Made by a program: the position numbers and the translations under genes | Assembly (NCBI GenBank): GCA_019247755.1 | Contig: JAFBAM010000160.1 | Span: 1-13,004, forward strand | Source of the DNA: Sphingomonas sp. | Lineage (GTDB): Bacteria; Pseudomonadota; Alphaproteobacteria; Sphingomonadales; Sphingomonadaceae | DNA: 13,004 bases | Reading direction: 5' to 3' | Shown here: one piece after another, positions 1 to 7,459 of the stretch | Position numbering within the stretch: the stretch's first letter is position 1 | Layout of the letters: every line of letters begins with the position of its first letter | Notes under the pieces: generated by a model | Seen by the model: the letters and a program-made list of their open reading frames with translations, nothing else | The model's database searches: none | What the model was told of the DNA's origin: nothing

Positions 1-1049
1 ATGAGGCCGTTCGTGACGGTGAAGCCCGGTTGCAAAACCTCATGCGGAACCGAGCCGCCGCCGCCCCATTGCAGCGGAACCTCGATGCCGCGCGCAACCT
101 GGTCGTCCTTGAAGTTCGAGTAGAAGCCGTCGATCGTCGACGTCCAATAGTCGCTCGGCTTGAATTCCAGCGTGCCGGTCAGGCCAAGCCGCTTGAGTTC
201 CGTCGAACGTGAGTAAGACTTGAGGCCGCCGACGACCTGAGTCCCGCCCGGGCCACCGGCGTAGCCCCAGGCGTTGAATTCCTTGATTTCGTAGGGCTCG
301 TCGTCCCAGCTGGCGGCTAGCGCAACACCGGCGCGGCCGTCGGCGAACTGATCGACATAAACGCCGTTCACGCGATAGCCGTACTTCTTCACGTCCGAGT
401 TGAGCCTGCCGAGATCCGGATAGACCACACGGCCGCCGACCGAGATCACGCGCTTGCCGAATTCAAGCGGGCGGATGGTCCTGAGATCCACGGTGCCGGC
501 AATGCCCTGCCCGAGGACGGACGCCATCGGTGTCTTGTAGACGTTGACCTGATTGATGACTTCGGCGGGGTACTGGTCGAACTGGACGGCACGGTTGTCC
601 CCGGTCGAGGTCTGTTCGCGGCCGTTGAGGAGAGTGGTCGAGTAATCGGGGCCGAAGCCGCGGATCGAGATGACGTCAGCGCGGCCGGAAAGGCGCTGCG
701 ACGTAATACCGGGGAGACGTGCGATCGCTTCGCCGATCGAGGCGTCGGGGAGCTTGCCGATGTCTTCGGCGCTGACCGACTCAACGATCTGGTCGGATTG
801 CTTCTTCTTGTTGACGGCATTCTGCAGCGAGGCGCGGAAGCCGGTGATCACGATGCTGTTGCCCTGATCGGCTGTCGGTGTCGGGCTGGCGCCCTGATCG
901 CCGGCCGGTTGTGCCGCTGCTTCGGCGGAAGCCGCGCCAGTGACCACAGCCTGGCTGTTGTCCTGGGCGAACGCCGGGCTCGCGGAAATGGCGATCGCCA
1001 GCGGGCTTACCGCCGCCACCAAACGCCAGCGCGTAATGTTGTTGATCAT
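1..1049 (-). CDS. TonB-dependent receptor, N-terminal 349 residues (3' end beyond the window)
   Basis: Outer-membrane active transporter, probably for galactan-derived oligosaccharides. The minus-strand frame from ATG at 1047-1049 is open to the left edge, so the C-terminal barrel is missing. Residues 1-28 form a signal peptide ending SPAFA before QD. A low-complexity Ala/Gln/Pro linker follows, then a TonB-box-like stretch NSIVITGFRASLQ (about 64-76). The plug domain follows with the family signatures IVESVSAEDIGKLPDASI (88-105), EAIARLPGI, SIRGFGPDYSTTLLNGRE and a VYKTPMASVLGQGIAGTVDLR segment. This is the TonB-Xanthomonas/Caulobacter receptor subfamily (TIGR01782-like), common in sugar loci of sphingomonads. 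A purine-rich GGGGGACAG stretch lies just upstream of the ATG. It is divergent from the LacI-family gene, which suggests control by that regulator. Family assignment is firm; the galactan substrate is inferred from the neighbours. Confidence 0.93.
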   Translation of the reverse strand, partial: MINNITRWRLVAAVSPLAIAISASPAFAQDNSQAVVTGAASAEAAAQPAGDQGASPTPTADQGNSIVITGFRASLQNAVNKKKQSDQIVESVSAEDIGKLPDASIGEAIARLPGITSQRLSGRADVISIRGFGPDYSTTLLNGREQTSTGDNRAVQFDQYPAEVINQVNVYKTPMASVLGQGIAGTVDLRTIRPLEFGKRVISVGGRVVYPDLGRLNSDVKKYGYRVNGVYVDQFADGRAGVALAASWDDEPYEIKEFNAWGYAGGPGGTQVVGGLKSYSRSTELKRLGLTGTLEFKPSDYWTSTIDGFYSNFKDDQVARGIEVPLQWGGGGSVPHEVLQPGFTVTNGL

Positions 1050-1119
1050 CGCTTCTGTCCCCCTTGGGCCGGACTGGCCGGCGCAATAATGCAAAGGGGT
1101 CGAAGGCCCCTCTCCCAAG

Positions 1120-1133
1120 TGACAGTGATATCA
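1120..1133. promoter_or_regulatory. Imperfect inverted repeat, possible regulator site
   Basis: TGACAGTGATATCA has half-sites TGACA and TATCA around a four-base centre, and contains the perfect 8-base palindrome TGATATCA. Size and position between the receptor and regulator genes suit a LacI-family operator. However, the centre is not the usual CG step and no copy is seen near the symporter, so it is less convincing than the 1169-1180 motif. Confidence 0.3.
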
Positions 1134-1168
1134 GAGCTTTCCGGCGGCAAAACCGGCACAACAGCTAT

Positions 1169-1180
1169 ACATACGTATTC
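1169..1180. promoter_or_regulatory. Candidate LacI-family operator, copy A
   Basis: ACATACGTATTC contains the perfect palindrome ATACGTAT centred on a CG step, the usual architecture of LacI-family operators. It matches the motif at 7532-7543 at 9 of 12 positions in the same register, and both share AT immediately to the left. It lies 23-34 bases before the regulator start and overlaps a TATACA hexamer, so binding would be expected to repress the regulator and enzyme genes. Assignment to this regulator is inference. Confidence 0.42.
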
Positions 1181-1202
1181 AATGCGCTAAGAATTCACTT
1201 TG

Positions 1203-2225
1203 ATGACGCAGAGGCGGCCGACCTCGTTCGACATCGCCGCACTGGCGGGGGTTTCGCAGCCGACCGTTTCGCGCGCGCTCTCCGGCAGCCCGTCAGTAAG
1301 TGAGGAGACGCGCCGCCGCGTCGTCGAAGCCGCCGAACAGCTCCACTACAAGGTCGATAAGAACGCGTCCGGACTACGCCGTCAACAGTCCAATACGCTG
1401 GCGCTTTTGTTCTTCGAGGAAGCGCCCGGAATCGCGCTGTTGAATCCTTTCTATCTTTCGCTGGTCGGGCCGATGGTTCGCCGTTGCGCCGAGCATGGCT
1501 ACGACCTGTTGATCTCAATCCAGCAGCTCTCATCGGACTGGCACGTCGATTATGAGGATAGCCGTAAGGCCGACGGGATCATCCTGCTCGGCTATGGTGA
1601 CTATCTGGAATACCGGCCGCGGCTGGAGCGGCTCGTGGCGAGCGGCGCGCATTTCGTGCGCTGGGGCTCGGCGGAAGGATCGTTGGGGACTACCGTCTGC
1701 TCCAACAACGAGCAGGGCGGCTTCGATGCGACGACGCACCTGTTGCAGCACGGGCGTCGTCAGATCGCCTTTATCGGTACCGCCGGCCCAGGCTTCCCCG
1801 AGGTCCACGAGCGCTGGAACGGCTATTGCCGCGCGCTCCACGCGGCAGGACTGACGCCGGACGAGCGCCTACGCGCTGACGCGGCGCCTGATGAGTCGGA
1901 AGGCCGCATTGCGGCAGAACAGCTGATCGAGCGCGGTGTGCCTTTCGACGCAATCTTCGCCGCCAGCGATGTCGCAGCAATCGGGGCCATGCACGCACTG
2001 CAACATGCCGGGCGGACGATTCCCGATGACGTCGCGATCGTCGGTTTTGACGACATTCCGGCAGCGAGCCTTGCCAGTCCACCGCTGACCACGATCACCC
2101 AGGATGCTCGACACGCTGCCGAAGCTCTGGTCGACGCCCTGATCGAGTCGATCGAAACCGGATCGAGCAGGGACCGTGCGCTGCCGGTCAGACTGACGGT
2201 CCGCGAAAGCAGCGCGGCCGGATAA
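1203..2225 (+). CDS. LacI/GalR-family transcriptional regulator
   Basis: DNA-binding repressor expected to sense a galactoside or galactose and to control this locus. The N-terminal helix-turn-helix is clear: FDIAALAGVSQPTVSRALSG (about residues 9-28), followed by the recognition/hinge region SVSEETRRRVVEAAEQLHY and LRRQ before the periplasmic-binding-protein-like core. Core signatures include CSNNEQGGFDATTHLLQHG, RQIAFIG, DAIFAASDVAAIGAMHAL and the C-terminal VAIVGFDDIPAASLASPPLT with TTITQD. At 340 residues it is full length. I start it at ATG 1203; a TTG directly before it (1200) adds only one residue, and no strong ribosome-binding site distinguishes them. It is divergent from the receptor gene and 47 bases upstream of the beta-galactosidase gene on the same strand. 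Family is certain; effector and targets are inferred from context. Confidence 0.93.
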   Translation: MTQRRPTSFDIAALAGVSQPTVSRALSGSPSVSEETRRRVVEAAEQLHYKVDKNASGLRRQQSNTLALLFFEEAPGIALLNPFYLSLVGPMVRRCAEHGYDLLISIQQLSSDWHVDYEDSRKADGIILLGYGDYLEYRPRLERLVASGAHFVRWGSAEGSLGTTVCSNNEQGGFDATTHLLQHGRRQIAFIGTAGPGFPEVHERWNGYCRALHAAGLTPDERLRADAAPDESEGRIAAEQLIERGVPFDAIFAASDVAAIGAMHALQHAGRTIPDDVAIVGFDDIPAASLASPPLTTITQDARHAAEALVDALIESIETGSSRDRALPVRLTVRESSAAG

Positions 2226-2241
2226 ATTCATCCGCTTGCGC

Positions 2242-2266
2242 GGGCGCTCGTTACGCCCCTAGTTTT
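2242..2266 (+). terminator. Weak terminator-like hairpin between regulator and beta-galactosidase genes
   Basis: GGGCG (2242-2246) pairs with CGCCC (2254-2258) across a seven-base loop and is followed by CTAGTTTT (2259-2266). The stem is only five base pairs and the T run only four, so at most it would attenuate read-through from the regulator into the enzyme genes. It ends six bases before the ATG of the next gene, in the place where a ribosome-binding site would be expected, so it could instead affect translation. Confidence 0.28.
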
Positions 2267-2272
2267 GATTGG

Positions 2273-4723
2273 ATGGACGAGGGACTCACGCGGCGCGAAC
2301 TGATCGGCGCGAGCGCGCTTGCGATTGCGGCTCCAACGGTTGCCGCGCCCGGCTCGGCCGAAGCTCCATCAACGGGTGGCCGCAGGCGCGAACGTCTCGA
2401 TCGCTGGAAATTCCATCTTGGCCACGCCGCGGATGTCGAGAAGGACTTTGGTTTTGGCCGCGACCAGCGCACGTTCGCCAAAGCCGGGCAGGCGGCTGAT
2501 GCGGCAATGCCGAAGTTCGACGATAGCGGCTGGGCCGACGTTATCGTTCCGCACGATTGGGCCGTGGCGCTGCCGTTCGCGCGGCCGAAGGGTCCGATGC
2601 CGAAGGACCGCGCGGACTCGGTGGCATCGCACGGCTTCAAGGCGATTGGACGAGAGTTCCCCGAGAATAGCATCGGCTGGTACCGGACGCCGCTAGAGAT
2701 CAGCGCTGCTGACCGTGGACGCCGCATCTGGCTCGAGTTTGACGGCGTGTTCCGTGACGCGCGTGTCTTCGTGAACGGCTACGAGGTCGCGAGAAACGAT
2801 AGCGGTTATGCGCCCTTCTTGGTCCGAATCGCGGACTTCCTCGATTATGACGGCGGCCCAAACGTGCTCGCCGTCCGGTGCGACGCGACGCTTGGCGAGG
2901 GGTGGTTCTACGAAGGCGCGGGCATTTACCGCCATGTCGACCTTGTCCGCGCTGACCCGGTGCACATCCCGCAAGGCGGTGTGGTGGTGCGCACGTCTGT
3001 CACTCCGGCGGGAGGAGTCGTCCACACCGCGATCGACGTCGTGAACAGCGGCGACGCGCCGGTCGACGCGCGCTTGCGGCTGACGCTCATCGCCCCTGAC
3101 GGGCGGACGATCGACATCGACGATCCGAAAGCGATTAGCCTCGAAGCGGGCGAGCAGCGGACGTTCGAGGACCGATATACCTATCCGCAGCCCCAATTGT
3201 GGTCGGCGGAGCAGCCGAACCTCTACGTTCTACGCGCGGAGATCTTCACGCCAGACAAGCGAGTGATCGACAATGCCGACACGCGCTTCGGCATCCGCGA
3301 CATCCGCTTCGATCCGGAACGCGGATTCTTCCTCAACGGCAAGCCGGTGAAACTCCTCGGCACGTGCAATCACCAGGATCATGCCGGGGTGGGCACGGGC
3401 ATTCCCGACGCGCTTCATCGCTGGCGGGTCAAGCAGCTGAAGGAGATGGGCTCGAACGCGTGGCGGAGCGCCCACAATCCGCCGGCATCGGCTCTCCTTG
3501 ATATCTGCGACGAGCTTGGGATGCTGATGATCTGCGAGCAGCGCATCAACAGCTCGAGCGAAGAGGCGACGTCCGAACTCGAACGGATGATCCGCCGCGA
3601 TCGCAATCATCCGTGCGTCATCGCCTGGTCGCTCGGCAATGAGGAGCCACACCAGGCAACGGCGCGCGGCGCGCGCATCAACGACGACCTGAAGGCGTTC
3701 GCGACGAAGCTGGACCCGACGCGACCAACGACCTTCGCGATGGATCAGGGTTGGGACAATGGCGTCGGCCGGGTCGTCGACGTGCTCGGCTTCAATTACC
3801 GGACCAACCAGATCGAAGCCTACCATCATCGGCACCCCGAGCAGCCGGTCTACGGTTCCGAGACCGGAAGCACGGTCGCAACGCGCGGCGAATATGTGAC
3901 TGACCCCGCGCGGCACATCGTTCGGGCGTACGACACGGAGCATCCCTGGTGGGCCACGACGGCGGAGGAGTGGTGGACGATCGTCGCTGACCGCCCTTAC
4001 ATCGCGGGTGGGTTCGTCTGGACCGGCTTCGACTATCGCGGCGAGCCAACGCCATATGCCGAATTCCCGAGCATCAGCTCGCAGTTTGGAATTCTAGATA
4101 CCTGCGGCTTTCCCAAGGACGATTATTATTACTACCGTGCGTGGTGGCGGCCGGATCAGCCGCTGGTGCATTTGCTGCCGCACTGGAACTGGCCGGGACG
4201 CGAGGGTCAACCGATCGAAGCCTGGGCGCACGGCAATACGGAAGAAGTCGAGATCAAGCTGAATGGCCGCTCGGTCGGTCGGAAAGCGATGCCGCGCAAC
4301 CGCCACCTCGAATGGCGCGTGCCATACGCACCGGGGAAGTTGGAAGCGCTCGGCTACAATGGCGGCAAGCTTGTCGCACGCGACGTGCGCCAGACCAGCG
4401 GAAGCGCCCATGCAGTGCGCCTCTCCCTTGATCGCCGATTGGCCAAAGCAGGCGAAGTCGTCATCGCCAACGCGTCGGTCGTTGATGCGCGGGGACGGCC
4501 GGTTCCAACCGCGGACAACTTACTTCGATTCAGAGCCGCAAATGGCAAGGTGATCGGCGTCGGAAACGGCAACCCCAACAGTGTGGAGGCTGACGTCGCA
4601 AGCGAGCGTCATGCGTTCAACGGCCTTGCACAGGCCATCGTTCGCGTCGGGCGCGGGCCGATCGACATATCGGTTGCCGGCGATGGCCTGACCGGAGCGC
4701 GCATGAGGATCATGGCCCTATGA
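2273..4723 (+). CDS. GH2-family beta-galactosidase, Tat-exported
   Basis: Retaining glycoside hydrolase, most likely releasing galactose from the non-reducing ends of galactan oligosaccharides in the periplasm. The N-terminus MDEGLTRRELIGASALAIAA has a twin-arginine motif and hydrophobic core, which supports this start despite a poor ribosome-binding site. Domains in order: GH2 sugar-binding jelly roll (about 44-226), Ig-like GH2 domain (about 228-330), TIM barrel (about 335-610), a DUF4982-type domain with EVEIKLNGRSVGRK, and a C-terminal Ig-like domain. Visible catalytic residues are the acid/base E457 in WSLGNEEPH and the nucleophile E530 in YGSETGS; RSAHNPPAS and GGFVWTGFDYRGEPTPY are further GH2 marks. 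816 residues is normal for the multidomain type. The last four bases overlap the galactanase gene (ATGA), so the two are translationally coupled. GH2 also includes glucuronidases and mannosidases; beta-galactosidase is preferred because of the galactanase and galactose-type symporter neighbours. Confidence 0.9.
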   Translation: MDEGLTRRELIGASALAIAAPTVAAPGSAEAPSTGGRRRERLDRWKFHLGHAADVEKDFGFGRDQRTFAKAGQAADAAMPKFDDSGWADVIVPHDWAVALPFARPKGPMPKDRADSVASHGFKAIGREFPENSIGWYRTPLEISAADRGRRIWLEFDGVFRDARVFVNGYEVARNDSGYAPFLVRIADFLDYDGGPNVLAVRCDATLGEGWFYEGAGIYRHVDLVRADPVHIPQGGVVVRTSVTPAGGVVHTAIDVVNSGDAPVDARLRLTLIAPDGRTIDIDDPKAISLEAGEQRTFEDRYTYPQPQLWSAEQPNLYVLRAEIFTPDKRVIDNADTRFGIRDIRFDPERGFFLNGKPVKLLGTCNHQDHAGVGTGIPDALHRWRVKQLKEMGSNAWRSAHNPPASALLDICDELGMLMICEQRINSSSEEATSELERMIRRDRNHPCVIAWSLGNEEPHQATARGARINDDLKAFATKLDPTRPTTFAMDQGWDNGVGRVVDVLGFNYRTNQIEAYHHRHPEQPVYGSETGSTVATRGEYVTDPARHIVRAYDTEHPWWATTAEEWWTIVADRPYIAGGFVWTGFDYRGEPTPYAEFPSISSQFGILDTCGFPKDDYYYYRAWWRPDQPLVHLLPHWNWPGREGQPIEAWAHGNTEEVEIKLNGRSVGRKAMPRNRHLEWRVPYAPGKLEALGYNGGKLVARDVRQTSGSAHAVRLSLDRRLAKAGEVVIANASVVDARGRPVPTADNLLRFRAANGKVIGVGNGNPNSVEADVASERHAFNGLAQAIVRVGRGPIDISVAGDGLTGARMRIMAL

Positions 4724-5829
4724 AGAAATTGCTCATCTTCAGCCTCCTGGCGACGACTGTTCCGGCGCAAGCGGGTCCGCCAGCGAAGCCGCCTGCAAGC
4801 GGCCTCTATCTCGGAGCCGACCTCTCTTACGTGAACGAGATGGAAGATTGCGGCGCGGCCTACCGTCTTCACGGCAAGCGGATCGACCCGTTCAAACTGC
4901 TCAAGCGCGAAGGAGGCAATATCGTCCGCGTGCGGACGTGGGTGAATCCGACCTGGACCAAGTACAGTACGTACCCGGACGTCCTGAAAACGATCCGACG
5001 CGCGCATGCGGCCGGGTTGCAGGCGCTGCTGGATTTTCATTATTCCGATGACTGGGCCGACGGCGGCAAGCAGATCGCGCCGGCGGCCTGGGCGAAGTTG
5101 TCGACGGACGAGCAGGCGAAAGCGATCCACGACTATACGCTCGAAACCCTCCGCAAGCTCGACGCCGACCACGCGATGCCGGAGATGGTCCAGGTCGGGA
5201 ACGAGACAAACCCCGAATTGCTGGGTGGCAAGATTCCCGGACAGCCAATCAATTGGGATCGCAACGCGCGGCTACTGAACGCGGGAATACAGGCGGTGCA
5301 GGAGGCAGGCCGCTCCGGCTCGATCGCGCCGCGGATCATGCTTCATATCGCTCAGCCGGAGAATGTGCTGCCCTGGTTCGATGCGGCGACCAGGGCGGGC
5401 GTCACCGGTTACGACCTGATCGGCATCAGCTATTACAAGAAATGGTCGGACTACTCGCTCGATCAGCTGAAGCAGACCATCGCCGAGACGAAGCGCCGCT
5501 ACGGCAAGGACGTGATCGTCGTGGAGACCGGCTATCCGTTCACGCTGAAAGGCGCCGACACGGCGAACAATTTGCTAGGCGAAGAAGCGCTCGTCCCCGG
5601 CCATCCGGCTACTCCCGAAGGGCAGCGCAGCTTCATGGTCGACCTGACGCAGCTGACGATCGACGCGGGCGGGATCGGCGTCGTTTATTGGGAGCCCTAC
5701 TGGATCTCGACCAAATGCGGCACGCGCTGGGGGCATGGTTCCGATTGGGAGAACGCGACCTGGTTCGATTATTCGAAGCACGAAGCGCTACCCGTGTTCG
5801 AATGGCTGCACCACAAGTATCGCCGCTAG
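4720..5829 (+). CDS. GH53 arabinogalactan endo-beta-1,4-galactanase
   Basis: Endo-acting hydrolase that cuts beta-1,4-galactan, the side chain of pectic rhamnogalacturonan I, to short galactooligosaccharides. The N-terminus MKKLLIFSLLATTVPAQA is a classical Sec signal peptide, cleavable after residue 18; no lipobox is present. The rest is one GH53 (clan GH-A) TIM barrel, 369 residues in total, normal for the family. Signatures: GADLSYVNEMEDCGAAYR, GGNIVRVRTWVNP, LLDFHYSDDWADGGKQ, the acid/base E162 in VQVGNETNP, LIGISYYKKWS, and the nucleophile E269 in VVETGYP. GVVYWEPYWI and the tryptophan-rich GSDWENATWFDY end the barrel. The start ATG lies inside the beta-galactosidase stop (ATGA), consistent with a coupled two-enzyme operon. 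The stop is one base from the convergent symporter stop. Whether the enzyme is periplasmic or secreted cannot be read from the sequence. Confidence 0.94.
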   Translation: MKKLLIFSLLATTVPAQAGPPAKPPASGLYLGADLSYVNEMEDCGAAYRLHGKRIDPFKLLKREGGNIVRVRTWVNPTWTKYSTYPDVLKTIRRAHAAGLQALLDFHYSDDWADGGKQIAPAAWAKLSTDEQAKAIHDYTLETLRKLDADHAMPEMVQVGNETNPELLGGKIPGQPINWDRNARLLNAGIQAVQEAGRSGSIAPRIMLHIAQPENVLPWFDAATRAGVTGYDLIGISYYKKWSDYSLDQLKQTIAETKRRYGKDVIVVETGYPFTLKGADTANNLLGEEALVPGHPATPEGQRSFMVDLTQLTIDAGGIGVVYWEPYWISTKCGTRWGHGSDWENATWFDYSKHEALPVFEWLHHKYRR

Positions 5830-5830
5830 C

Positions 5831-7459
5831 TCACCACCAGGTCGCGTAGAGGGCGATGAGGATCAAGATCACGCCAAGCGCGCCCGCGTTGAATCCGGCG
5901 CTGGTCTTGTAGCGGACATTGCCCGTGTCGATGGTGTCGACGTCAGGCCTTTGCGGTGTTGCGAGGCTTACGACCACCGCGAGCACCAGCGAGACCAGGA
6001 ACACGACGCCCATGCGGTTGATGAACGGTGTCAGATAGTCGTTCACCCCTTGCGAGAAGGACGCGGTCGGCAGCGTATACTTCATGATCGTCGACAGAAG
6101 CACCGACGTCACCGCGGCGACGATCGCGCCCGCTTCGGTCGCGCGCTTCCAGAACAGCCCGAGTAAGAAGATAACCGTGATCCCTGGCGTGAAGAAGCCG
6201 CTGAACTCCTGGATATACTGGAATGCCTGCTCGCTGCTTCCGACCAAAGGCTTGGCAACGATAATCGCGATGATGATTGCCACGATCGCCGTCACTCGGC
6301 CGACGAGGACGAGGTGCTTTTCCTCGCCGACGCTGACTTCTGAATCGTCCTCGGCCTTTGTCGGCTCACGCCGGAACTTGGCGTAGAGGTCCAGCGTGAA
6401 GATGGTCGCGATCGAATTAATCTTGGACGCGGTCGACGCGATGATCGCCGCGACCAGCGCCGCGAAGACGAGCCCAAGCAGGCCGGGCGGCAGCAGCCGC
6501 ATCATCGTTGGATAAGCTTCGTCCGGTTTCGGCAGCCCCGGCGCGAGAACCACCGCTGCGATGCCGGGAAGCACGATGATCACCGGCATGAGCAGCTTCA
6601 GGAAGGCCGCGAAAATCACGCCGCGCTGCGCTTCGTCGAGGCTCTTCGCCGCGAGTGCGCGCTGGATGATGTACTGGTTGAAGCCCCAGTAAGCGACGTT
6701 CGCGATCCACATGCCGCCGATCAGGACGCTGAGGCCAGGCAGGTCAATATAGTGCGGGTCGCCCTTCTTGAGGATCATGTGGAAGTGATCGGGCGAGGTC
6801 GTGACCAGCTGGTGCCAGCCGGCCATAAGGTCGCCGTTGCCGATCTTAGATAGCGTAAGGAACGCGACGACGAGCCCGCCGAGGACGAGCAACGTCACCT
6901 GCACGATATCGGTCAGCGCTACGGCCTTGAGACCCCCGCGGATCTGGTAGAGCAATGCGAAGGCGCCGAGGATAATCAGCGCAATATTCTGGTCTATGCC
7001 GGCGACCTTGTTCACCGCGATCGAGCCCAGCCAGATGATCGAGGTCAGGTTCACGAAGACGTAAAGGGCGAGCCAGAAGATCGCCATGATGATGGGCAGC
7101 ACCTTGCCGTAACGGCGGCTGAGGAACTGCGGCATCGTGTAGATATGATTCTGGAGAAAGATCGGCAGGAAGAACTTGCCGACGATCAGCAGCGTGAGCG
7201 CCGCCATCCATTCATAGGAGGCGATTGCGAGGCCGATCGCATAACCGGACCCGGACATGCCAACGATCTGCTCGGCCGAGATGTTCGCGGCAATCAGCGA
7301 CGCGCCGATCGCCCACCAAGGCAGGTTCTTCGACGCGAGGAAATAGTCCGATGTGTCCTTCTGGTGCCCGGCCTTCTCGCGGCTCACCCACTGAGCCAGG
7401 CTGAAAATGCCGATCGCGTAGGCGATGACGACAATAAGATCGATCGTCGAAAGGCTCAT
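5831..7459 (-). CDS. vSGLT-like sodium/galactose symporter (SSS family)
   Basis: Inner-membrane symporter taking up a hexose, most likely galactose. The 542-residue protein closely resembles the structurally known Vibrio vSGLT as I remember it, including LPWWAIGASLIAANISAEQ, FVNLTSI and YWGFNQYIIQRALAAKS. The residues that bind galactose in vSGLT appear kept: Q64, E83, N137, N254, Y257 (inner gate), W258, K288 and Q417. The Na2-site serine pair of vSGLT (S364/S365) reads Ala341-Ser342 here, so one hydroxyl is missing. About 14 membrane segments are expected. I start at ATG 7457-7459 because GGGGAGAGGGAG lies just upstream; a TTG at 7490-7492 in the same frame adds 11 unlikely residues. The gene is convergent with the galactanase and divergent from the first MFS gene. 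Specificity is inferred from binding residues and neighbours. Confidence 0.93.
   Translation of the reverse strand: MSLSTIDLIVVIAYAIGIFSLAQWVSREKAGHQKDTSDYFLASKNLPWWAIGASLIAANISAEQIVGMSGSGYAIGLAIASYEWMAALTLLIVGKFFLPIFLQNHIYTMPQFLSRRYGKVLPIIMAIFWLALYVFVNLTSIIWLGSIAVNKVAGIDQNIALIILGAFALLYQIRGGLKAVALTDIVQVTLLVLGGLVVAFLTLSKIGNGDLMAGWHQLVTTSPDHFHMILKKGDPHYIDLPGLSVLIGGMWIANVAYWGFNQYIIQRALAAKSLDEAQRGVIFAAFLKLLMPVIIVLPGIAAVVLAPGLPKPDEAYPTMMRLLPPGLLGLVFAALVAAIIASTASKINSIATIFTLDLYAKFRREPTKAEDDSEVSVGEEKHLVLVGRVTAIVAIIIAIIVAKPLVGSSEQAFQYIQEFSGFFTPGITVIFLLGLFWKRATEAGAIVAAVTSVLLSTIMKYTLPTASFSQGVNDYLTPFINRMGVVFLVSLVLAVVVSLATPQRPDVDTIDTGNVRYKTSAGFNAGALGVILILIALYATWW

Larger units (their letters stand above)
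1050..1202. promoter_or_regulatory. Divergent control region between the receptor and LacI-family regulator genes
   Basis: This 153-base non-coding gap must hold the promoters of both divergent genes. It contains two inverted repeats listed separately (1120-1133 and 1169-1180). It also has a short GC hairpin, AGGGG (1095-1099) pairing with CCCCT (1107-1111) across a seven-base loop, which would lie in the receptor mRNA leader. I could not find a convincing -35/-10 pair on either strand; a TATACA hexamer (1166-1171) overlapping the second repeat is the best -10 candidate for the regulator gene. Confidence 0.6.

Noticed and set aside
1071..1082. GGCC inverted/direct repeats in the receptor leader
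   Set aside because: Four-base GC arms are expected by chance in DNA of this composition and have no supporting context.
3230..3943. Long open frame on the minus strand (237 codons)
   Set aside because: Antisense to the catalytic barrel of the GH2 enzyme, where plus-strand active-site motifs are intact; no domain recognised.
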